This document shows, piece by piece, positions 57,396 through 64,000 of a DNA stretch of 64,000 nucleotides. The translations under genes were made by a program, and so were the position numbers. Every line of letters begins with the position of its first letter. Within the stretch, counting starts at the first letter, position 1. Location of the stretch: NCBI RefSeq assembly GCF_002211785.1, contig NZ_CP022132.1, positions 1,674,001 to 1,738,000 on the forward strand, read 5' to 3'. The notes under the pieces are model-generated. The model was not told the origin of the DNA, did not search any database, and saw only the letters and a program-made list of their open reading frames with translations. The stretch comes from Francisella halioticida (GTDB lineage Bacteria > Pseudomonadota > Gammaproteobacteria > Francisellales > Francisellaceae).

Positions 57396-59081
57396 ATGCC
57401 TAAGCCATGGAAAGATAACTACCCTAAAGAAGTAAATCCTAATATAAGCATACCTAATGTTACTCTAAATCAAATGCTTGAACAAACAACTGAAAGTTTT
57501 TCCTCTAAAATTGCTCTTACTTGTCACGGTGAAAAGCTAAGTTTTAAAGAAGTAAACAACTACTCTGATCAATTCGCTGGATTTTTACAAAAAAAATGGA
57601 GCATCCAGAAAGGTGACCATATTGCAATCATGCTACCAAACTTATTGCAATTTCCTATTATTATTTTTGCACTGATAAAGTTAGGTTGTATTTTTATAAA
57701 TATAAATCCTTTATATACAAGCAGAGAAGTAAAAGAAATACTTATAGACTCAAAAGCAAAAGCAATTATTGTCCTCTCATCACTAGCTCACAATGTTGAA
57801 GCTATCTCTGATGAGTGTGAAAACTTACAGTACAAAATTATTACTAATATTACTGATTTATATCCGTCTCCAAAAAAACAGTTCATTTCTTTTATAGCAA
57901 AATATATCAAAGGTATGAAAGATAAATACTCAAAAGATAAGTTTGATGCTTTTGATAATGCTATAAACTCTGAATATAAGCCTGATTACTCTAAGGTTGA
58001 AATCAATCCTGATGATATTACTGCTTTACAATATTCTAGTGGAACTACAGGAACGCCTAAGGGAACAATTTTACTACACAGAAACATTGTTTCTAATATA
58101 TACCAAATAAAAGCATGGACAGAAGGTTTTTCAATAAAACTTAGTGAACAAACAGTTATAAATGCTTTGCCAATTTATCATATTTTTAGTCTTACTGGAA
58201 ATCTGTTTCTTTTTTATTTTTCTGGGGCTTCCCAAGTTCTAATTCCAAATCCTAGAGACATAAAATCTCTAGTCAATGAAATGAGGAAAAATGATTTCTC
58301 TACTATTTTTGGTGTGAACACTCTTTATATCGCGCTACTAAATAATAAGAAATTTAAAAAAAGTAATTTTTCGAATTTTAAACTTTCTATAAGTGGTGGA
58401 ATGTCAACTACTAAAGCTGTGGCAAATGAGTGGAAAAAAGTTACAGGGATAAATATTAAAGAAGGTTATGGATTATCTGAAATGTCTCATGTTGTTACTG
58501 TTAATTCATTAGAAGATGAACCATTCAATGGTACTGTAGGATTTGCTCTACCAAATACAGACATCAAAATTTATGGTGACAACGGTAAAGAGCTACCTCA
58601 AGGAAAGATCGGTGAAATATGGGTTACAGGCCCACAAAAATCCCCTGGATTCTGGAGTTTACCAGATATAAACAAAGAACATTTCACTGATGATGGTTGG
58701 CTTAAAACTGGCGATATGGGCTACTTAGATGAACTCGGCCGTTTAGTAATATCAGGAAGAATAAAACATATGATTATTGTCTCTGGTTTTAATGTCTTTC
58801 CTAAAGAAGTCGAGCTTGTACTTATTGAAAAAGATGAAATAGAAGATGCTGCTGTTATTAAAGGACACTCTAAGAAAACTGGTGAAATACCAGTAGCTTT
58901 TGTAGTTCTGAAACATGATAAAAAAATAACCAAAAAACAAATATTCAGATATTGTGAGAGTAATCTAGCTCATTATAAACTCCCAAGAGAAATAATTTTC
59001 ATAGATAGACTACCTAAAAATACTGTTGGAAAAATAGATGTAAACGCTTTACAAAAAGAGTATGCTGAGAAACATGAGTAA
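57396..59081 (+). CDS. fadD: Long-chain acyl-CoA synthetase FadD
   Basis: A 561-residue AMP-binding enzyme. The ATP/AMP signature LQYSSGTTGTPKGTILLHRN is near residue 212; further blocks are GYGLSEMSHVVTVN, GEIWVTGPQKSPGFW, DGWLKTGDMGYLDELGRL and a C-terminal LPKNTVGKIDVNAL with the catalytic Lys. It activates long-chain fatty acids with CoA and ATP at the membrane. Start of a three-gene plus-strand operon: 32 bases to fadE. Length is typical for FadD. Confidence 0.95.
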   Translation: MPKPWKDNYPKEVNPNISIPNVTLNQMLEQTTESFSSKIALTCHGEKLSFKEVNNYSDQFAGFLQKKWSIQKGDHIAIMLPNLLQFPIIIFALIKLGCIFININPLYTSREVKEILIDSKAKAIIVLSSLAHNVEAISDECENLQYKIITNITDLYPSPKKQFISFIAKYIKGMKDKYSKDKFDAFDNAINSEYKPDYSKVEINPDDITALQYSSGTTGTPKGTILLHRNIVSNIYQIKAWTEGFSIKLSEQTVINALPIYHIFSLTGNLFLFYFSGASQVLIPNPRDIKSLVNEMRKNDFSTIFGVNTLYIALLNNKKFKKSNFSNFKLSISGGMSTTKAVANEWKKVTGINIKEGYGLSEMSHVVTVNSLEDEPFNGTVGFALPNTDIKIYGDNGKELPQGKIGEIWVTGPQKSPGFWSLPDINKEHFTDDGWLKTGDMGYLDELGRLVISGRIKHMIIVSGFNVFPKEVELVLIEKDEIEDAAVIKGHSKKTGEIPVAFVVLKHDKKITKKQIFRYCESNLAHYKLPREIIFIDRLPKNTVGKIDVNALQKEYAEKHE

Positions 59082-59113
59082 TGATTAATTCATCCGTTGC
59101 TTAAGGAGCTAAA

Positions 59114-61342
59114 ATGTTCAATAAGATTTATAGACTAGCAAATAAATCAACACCTAAAATTTCAAAAACTGAGCAAACTGCCCTTAACGCAGGTGATAAT
59201 TGGTTTGAACAAGATTTATTCCAGGGTAAACCAGATTTTAACAAATTACATAGCCTTAAAAAATTTGAACTTTCAACTGAGGAAAAATCTTTTTTAAATA
59301 ATGAAAATACTAAGCTTTGTAGCTTAATTGATGATTGGAAAATTAACTATGAAGATAAAGATCTAACAATAGAAGCATGGAATTTTATCCGCAAAAAAGG
59401 TTTTTTAGGTCTAGTAATCGATAAAAAATATGGCGGCAAAGGTTTTTCTGCAGCTGCTCACTCAGAAATAGTAATGAAGTTAGCCACAAAAAGTGTCACT
59501 GCAGCAATCACTGTAATGGTTCCAAACTCTTTAGGTCCAGGTGAACTTTTAGTTCATTATGGTACAGATCACCAAAAAGACTACTATTTACCGCGACTAG
59601 CTTCTGGAGATGAAATACCTTGTTTTGCACTTACAGGACCCACAGCAGGATCTGATGCAACCTCATTACCAGATATAGGGGTTGTATGTTATAAAAAATA
59701 CAATGGTAAAAAAACTTTAGGTATTAAACTAAAAAATATTAATAAGCGCTATATTACCTTAGCTCCGATTGCAACATTGGTTGGTTTAGCATTTCAACTA
59801 CAAGATCCTGATGAATTATTAAATGGTATTGGCTCAGAAGGTATAACATGCGCTCTGCTTCCTCACGACCATAAAGGATTAGAAATAGGTAAACGAGGTC
59901 TGCCTTTAGCTCAAGCATTTATGAATGGATATATAAAAGCTAAAGATATTTTTATACCTATCGACTGGGTAATAGGTGGACAAGATATGGCTGGAGAGGG
60001 CTGGAGGATGTTAGTTGAGTGTCTATCTATAGGTAGAGCAATATCACTACCAGCATGTGGTACAGCAAACGCCTTAATGTCTACAGTTATTACCTCAGCA
60101 TATGCAAATGTACGTGAGCAATTTAAAGTCCCTATTGCTCAGTTTGAAGGTGTCCAAGAAAAACTAGCTCAAATAGCAGGACTTGCATACATAGCTAATG
60201 CAACTCGCCAATTTACAGTGGCTGCTGTAGATAGTGGTATTCGCCCTTCTGTTGCTTCAGCTATTGCAAAATATCACCTAACAGAGATGGGGCGTACTAC
60301 GATTAATAACTCTATGGATATCCATGGCGGACGGGCGATTATCATGGGGCCAAATAATTATCTTGCTATTCCATACATGGCTACACCAATAGGGATTACT
60401 GTTGAAGGTGCAAATATTATGACACGTAATCTAATGATATTTGGTCAAGGAGCTATGAAATGTCACCCTTATATCCATAAAGAAATAGAAAGCTTAATGA
60501 ATAATGATGAAAAAAAATTTACTAGTAACTTTAAGAGCCATTTTAAATATATGGCTCTTAATGGTTCCCGTACTTTATGGTATGGTCTAAGTGGTGGCTT
60601 TACAGCACCGAGCTATAATTCAAAATTCAAACGCTATTACAAATATATATTCCATATGAGTTCAGCATATTCTTATGTTAATGATATATCAGTTACAGTT
60701 CTAGGTGCTGGTATAAAACGTAAAGAAAGGTTATCTGCTAGACTTGGAGATATTATGAGCTATTTATACATGGCTTCTGCAGTCCTAAAATACTATAAAG
60801 ATGCTGGTGAACCAATAAATGATGATATTTTTGTTGACTGGAGTATCCAACATTGTTTATACCAAGCTCAACAAGCAATGCTAGATCTATTTAGAAACTT
60901 TCCAAATAGATTATTTGGTACAAAAATGAAACTTTTTGTATTTCCATATGGTAAAAAATTTCGAAGACCTTCAGATAAGCTAGAGGCTCAAATATGCAAA
61001 GCTTTAAGTACTAACAATGAAACTCGAAAATCTATGAAAGCCCACTGTTATGTACCAAACAATGACAATGATCCAACAGGAAGAGTCGAAAATGCCTACT
61101 TAGCCTCTTTAGAAACCACTAATATTAAGAAAAAAATCATTGATGCAATTAAAGCTGAAAAACTACCTAAAACTAATTGGTCAAATTGTATTGATGAAGC
61201 TTTAAAAGGTAGAATCATCTCAGAAGAAGAAGCTTCCAATGTCGAAGGTATGTTAACTAAGGTTAATAATATCATACAGACAGATGAATTTGATGACTAC
61301 GCACTGGGTCCTAAAAATGCTCATCCTGAATGGCAAACTTAG
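59114..61342 (+). CDS. fadE: Acyl-CoA dehydrogenase FadE
   Basis: A 742-residue acyl-CoA dehydrogenase of the FadE type (E. coli 814). It has GFLGLVIDKKYGGKGFSAAAHSE, split here as a GGKGFSAAAHSE helix, CFALTGPTAGSDATSLPDIG for FAD and substrate binding, GGQDMAGEGWRMLVECLS, and a C-terminal DUF1974 part. It introduces the first double bond of beta-oxidation, passing electrons to ETF or quinone. AAGGAG precedes the ATG. The N-terminal membrane region of E. coli FadE is not seen. Confidence 0.95.
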   Translation: MFNKIYRLANKSTPKISKTEQTALNAGDNWFEQDLFQGKPDFNKLHSLKKFELSTEEKSFLNNENTKLCSLIDDWKINYEDKDLTIEAWNFIRKKGFLGLVIDKKYGGKGFSAAAHSEIVMKLATKSVTAAITVMVPNSLGPGELLVHYGTDHQKDYYLPRLASGDEIPCFALTGPTAGSDATSLPDIGVVCYKKYNGKKTLGIKLKNINKRYITLAPIATLVGLAFQLQDPDELLNGIGSEGITCALLPHDHKGLEIGKRGLPLAQAFMNGYIKAKDIFIPIDWVIGGQDMAGEGWRMLVECLSIGRAISLPACGTANALMSTVITSAYANVREQFKVPIAQFEGVQEKLAQIAGLAYIANATRQFTVAAVDSGIRPSVASAIAKYHLTEMGRTTINNSMDIHGGRAIIMGPNNYLAIPYMATPIGITVEGANIMTRNLMIFGQGAMKCHPYIHKEIESLMNNDEKKFTSNFKSHFKYMALNGSRTLWYGLSGGFTAPSYNSKFKRYYKYIFHMSSAYSYVNDISVTVLGAGIKRKERLSARLGDIMSYLYMASAVLKYYKDAGEPINDDIFVDWSIQHCLYQAQQAMLDLFRNFPNRLFGTKMKLFVFPYGKKFRRPSDKLEAQICKALSTNNETRKSMKAHCYVPNNDNDPTGRVENAYLASLETTNIKKKIIDAIKAEKLPKTNWSNCIDEALKGRIISEEEASNVEGMLTKVNNIIQTDEFDDYALGPKNAHPEWQT

Positions 61343-61421
61343 GGAGAAATCTAAACAACAATTACTCTGTTAAATGTTTATACAAAAAAATCGATAAGGA
61401 TATCGACCTCAAGGAGGAGAA

Positions 61422-64000
61422 ATGACTGAGTTAGAGAAAAAATTTGAAGAAATGCTTGTAGCTGTTCGTGATGCAACTATTGATTTCAAGCCAGATAATA
61501 GCCAAAAGCTAAAATTATATGCTTTCTACAAGCAAGTCAAAGAAGGAGATAATAATACAAAAAAACCTTCTGCATTAAAAATGGTTGAGCGAGCTAAGTG
61601 GGTGGCTTGGGATACTATCAAAGGTATGTCAAAAGAGAATGCTATGCGCGAGTATCTAAAAGTTTTTGGCAATGAATATCTTCCAGATGGTGAAAGCAAT
61701 AGTTTGGGGCCAAATGTTGCAAAAAAATTAGAACCTGTAAATCATGAATCACAACGTCAAGCTATTGATAAAATAGCAGTTTTGGGTGCTGGAACAATGG
61801 GCGCTCAAATTGCAGCTCATTTTGCAAATGCTAGATTTCCTGTTATCCTTTTTGATCTAAAATCAAAAGATGGTAAACCTAATGCAATCATAGAAAGCTC
61901 ATTAGAAAAACTTTTAAAACTAAACCCTGCTCCTCTCGGCTCAAAAAATTCTATCAAATATATCACTCCTGCCAACTACGAAGATAATCTTGAATTACTT
62001 GAAGACTGTGATCTAGTTATCGAAGCTGTAGCTGAACGCTTAGATATCAAAGAAAGTCTATATACAAAAATTGCTGATCATTTAAAAGAAAGTGCTATAT
62101 TAGCCTCAAATACATCAGGGTTAAGTATCACAGCACTTACTGAAGTTTTACCTAAAAACTTGAAAGTTAACTTCTGTGGTGTACATTTTTTTAATCCACC
62201 CCGATATATGCCTCTGGTTGAGCTAATTCCTCATATAAGCACTAATACAGAGATATTAGATAAGCTAGAAACATTCCTAGTAGAAAAACTTGGTAAAAGT
62301 ATTATTAGAGCTAAAGATACTCCAAACTTCATTGCTAATCGCTTAGGTGTATTTTCAATGCTTATAACTTGTTACTATACTGAAAAAATGAATATTCCTC
62401 TAGAAATAGTTGATGAGCTTACAGGTAAAAAATTAGGACGTGCAAAAAGTGCTACCTATAGAACTGCTGACCTAGTTGGACTAGATGTGCTATCACATGT
62501 AGTAGAAACAATGAAAGATAATCTCAAAGATGGTTGGCAAAATTTATATAAGACCCCTAGCTGGGTTAAAAATCTTATTGATGATGGCTCTCTTGGGCAA
62601 AAGACTAGAAAAGGATTATATATAAAAGAATCTGATGGTATTAAAGTGCTTGATTTAGATACTAAAGAATATCGACCGTCTAATAAAAAATCTGATAAAG
62701 AAGTTCTAGAGATATTATCTGAAAAAAATTGGGGTAAAAAGCTTGAAGGACTGCGTAATAGTGATAACATCCAAGCTCAATTTATCTGGGCAACATTTAG
62801 AGAGATGTTCCTATATACCGCTCATCTTGTTGGAGATATCTCAAACTTCCCTAAAGATATGGATTTAGCAATTCGTTGGGGGTTCGGCTGGAAACAAGGA
62901 ATCTTTGAAATCTGGCAATTAGCCGGTTGGCACAAAGTAGCTAAATGGTTAGAAAAAGACATCAGTGCAGGTAGAGCTTTATCAGAAAACAAACTACCTG
63001 ACTGGGTAGATGATTTAGATATTGGTGTCTATCAAAATAAAAAAGAGTTTAGCTTTAATGATAAAGAACTTATATCTCGCAAGAAATTAAACGTTTATGA
63101 TAGACAGCTTTTCGCAGATACTGTTATTGAACATACCAGCGAAATTGCTACTGAAACACTATATGAAAATGATGGTGTCAAACTATGGCAAGTAGATGAT
63201 TATAAAGGTATTGGTATTTTATCATTCAAAAGTAAAATGTGCTCAATTGGCGATGATGTGTTAGATGGTATCTCCGAAGCTATAGATCATGCAGAAGAAA
63301 ATCTAGATGCTATAGTTATATGGCAACAACAAGATATCTTCTCAGTAGGTGCCAACCTAGAAGAGTTTGGTATTAAATTCACTATGAATGGTGAAGCTGC
63401 AATTGAAGAAGTCATTCGCAAAGGTCATCAAATAATTACCCAAAAACTTCGTTATAGCAAGATACCTGTAGTTGCGGCTGTAAAAGGATTTGCTTTTGGC
63501 GGCGGTTGTGAAACTATCTTACATAGTGATGCTACCGTTGCAGCGCATGAAAGCTATATTGGACTGGTTGAGGCAGGTGTAGGAATCATACCTGGTTGGG
63601 GTGGTTCAAAAGAAATGGCTCTACGAGCTTCTAAAGCTCAAGATCCATGGAAAGATTTTGAAAAACGCTATAAAAATCTAGCTTTAGCACAAGTTGCAAA
63701 AAGTGGCTATGAGGCAAAAGAAATGGGCTTCTTACGCGAAAGCGATATAATCGTCATGAATAACAAAGAAGTACTTAGTGTTGCTCTTAGAAAGGCTCAA
63801 CTACTAGCATTTAGTCAATACCAACCCCCTCTTAAACAAAAAATCAAAGTTTTCGGAGAAACAGGTATCGCAACTATTAAAGCTTTACTTATAAATATGC
63901 TAGATGGCAATCAAATATCTGAACATGATTATAAAATAGCTGTAAATCTTGCTAATACTATGTGTGGTGGAGAAATTGAAAAAGATACTGAAGTGTCAGA
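61422..64000 (+). CDS. ACBP / 3-hydroxyacyl-CoA dehydrogenase / enoyl-CoA hydratase fusion (partial)
   Basis: An open frame of at least 859 codons, cut by the window end, starts at an ATG after AAGGAGGA. Residues 1-85 form an acyl-CoA-binding protein domain (LYAFYKQVKEGDN, then VERAKWVAWDTIKGMSKENA). A Rossmann domain starts near residue 115 (IAVLGAGTMGAQIAAHFA), with HFFNPPRYMPLVEL near residue 262. An enoyl-CoA hydratase domain begins near residue 593, with VKGFAFGGGCETIL near residue 685 and LVEAGVGIIPGWGGSKE. The HAD-then-ECH order is FadN-like, not FadB-like. The product would carry out the second and third steps of beta-oxidation. It is 79 bases downstream of fadE. Confidence 0.93.
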   Translation, partial: MTELEKKFEEMLVAVRDATIDFKPDNSQKLKLYAFYKQVKEGDNNTKKPSALKMVERAKWVAWDTIKGMSKENAMREYLKVFGNEYLPDGESNSLGPNVAKKLEPVNHESQRQAIDKIAVLGAGTMGAQIAAHFANARFPVILFDLKSKDGKPNAIIESSLEKLLKLNPAPLGSKNSIKYITPANYEDNLELLEDCDLVIEAVAERLDIKESLYTKIADHLKESAILASNTSGLSITALTEVLPKNLKVNFCGVHFFNPPRYMPLVELIPHISTNTEILDKLETFLVEKLGKSIIRAKDTPNFIANRLGVFSMLITCYYTEKMNIPLEIVDELTGKKLGRAKSATYRTADLVGLDVLSHVVETMKDNLKDGWQNLYKTPSWVKNLIDDGSLGQKTRKGLYIKESDGIKVLDLDTKEYRPSNKKSDKEVLEILSEKNWGKKLEGLRNSDNIQAQFIWATFREMFLYTAHLVGDISNFPKDMDLAIRWGFGWKQGIFEIWQLAGWHKVAKWLEKDISAGRALSENKLPDWVDDLDIGVYQNKKEFSFNDKELISRKKLNVYDRQLFADTVIEHTSEIATETLYENDGVKLWQVDDYKGIGILSFKSKMCSIGDDVLDGISEAIDHAEENLDAIVIWQQQDIFSVGANLEEFGIKFTMNGEAAIEEVIRKGHQIITQKLRYSKIPVVAAVKGFAFGGGCETILHSDATVAAHESYIGLVEAGVGIIPGWGGSKEMALRASKAQDPWKDFEKRYKNLALAQVAKSGYEAKEMGFLRESDIIVMNNKEVLSVALRKAQLLAFSQYQPPLKQKIKVFGETGIATIKALLINMLDGNQISEHDYKIAVNLANTMCGGEIEKDTEVS

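Overview
The window looks like a low-GC gammaproteobacterial chromosome of the genus Francisella. Three things point there. The secretion locus on the left has the gene set and the iglA-iglB-iglC-iglD order of the Francisella pathogenicity island type VI system. The polysaccharide cluster is bounded by wbtA/wbtB-like genes at one end and a manC remnant plus manB at the other, as in Francisella O-antigen loci. The right flank carries hrpA, a monomeric icd and a beta-oxidation operon with an acyl-CoA-binding-domain fusion. The species cannot be told from the sequence alone. Nearly all genes up to 57.1 kb are on the minus strand.

Layout. (1) 1-1203: N-terminal part of a sensor kinase and its OmpR-type response regulator. 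(2) 1649-15892: a type VI secretion system in two transcription units. The proximal unit is iglABCD-like (TssB, TssC, IglC/Hcp-like, TssK). The distal unit starts with an IglI-like protein and a PdpA-like spike hub, then TssM, TssF, a TssG candidate, TssJ, TssL, a PAAR-like tip and a very small VgrG needle. Both units are preceded by the same 44-bp element, which suggests co-regulation. There is no ClpV/TssH gene and no obvious effector gene. (3) 16067-17364: an IS3-family element whose transposase frame is broken, next to a possible second transposase fragment. (4) 17647-19355: manB, preceded by a manC gene that has lost almost its whole middle. (5) 19674-50451: a surface-glycan cluster of about 31 kb. 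(6) 50510-57110: hrpA, icd and an ArsC-like reductase. (7) 57396-64000: plus-strand fadD, fadE and an ACBP/hydroxyacyl-CoA dehydrogenase/enoyl-CoA hydratase fusion cut by the window end.

How the glycan genes fit together (inference from family assignments). WbtA (UDP-GlcNAc 4,6-dehydratase), a reductase and a WbtB-like phosphoglycosyltransferase would load the first sugar on the lipid carrier. LegB, LegC, LegH, LegG, LegI and LegF with PtmE, PtmA and PtmF homologues form a complete-looking GDP-linked route to CMP-legionaminic acid. A WbpG-type amidotransferase with HisH/HisF-like partners could convert an acetamido group to an acetamidino group. RmlA, RmlB and RmlC plus a non-RmlD reductase should make a dTDP-6-deoxyhexose, and Ugd makes UDP-glucuronate. 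A carbamoyltransferase, a methyltransferase and acetyltransferases could decorate the product. One PglK-like ABC exporter is the only flippase, and neither a Wzx nor a Wzy polymerase is visible.

Most notable observations: the split gp27-like hub and tiny VgrG needle; the shared promoter element; the manC internal deletion; the palindromic repeat embedded in the hrpA reading frame; the amidino/carbamoyl-legionaminic gene set without a polymerase; and the ACBP fusion.
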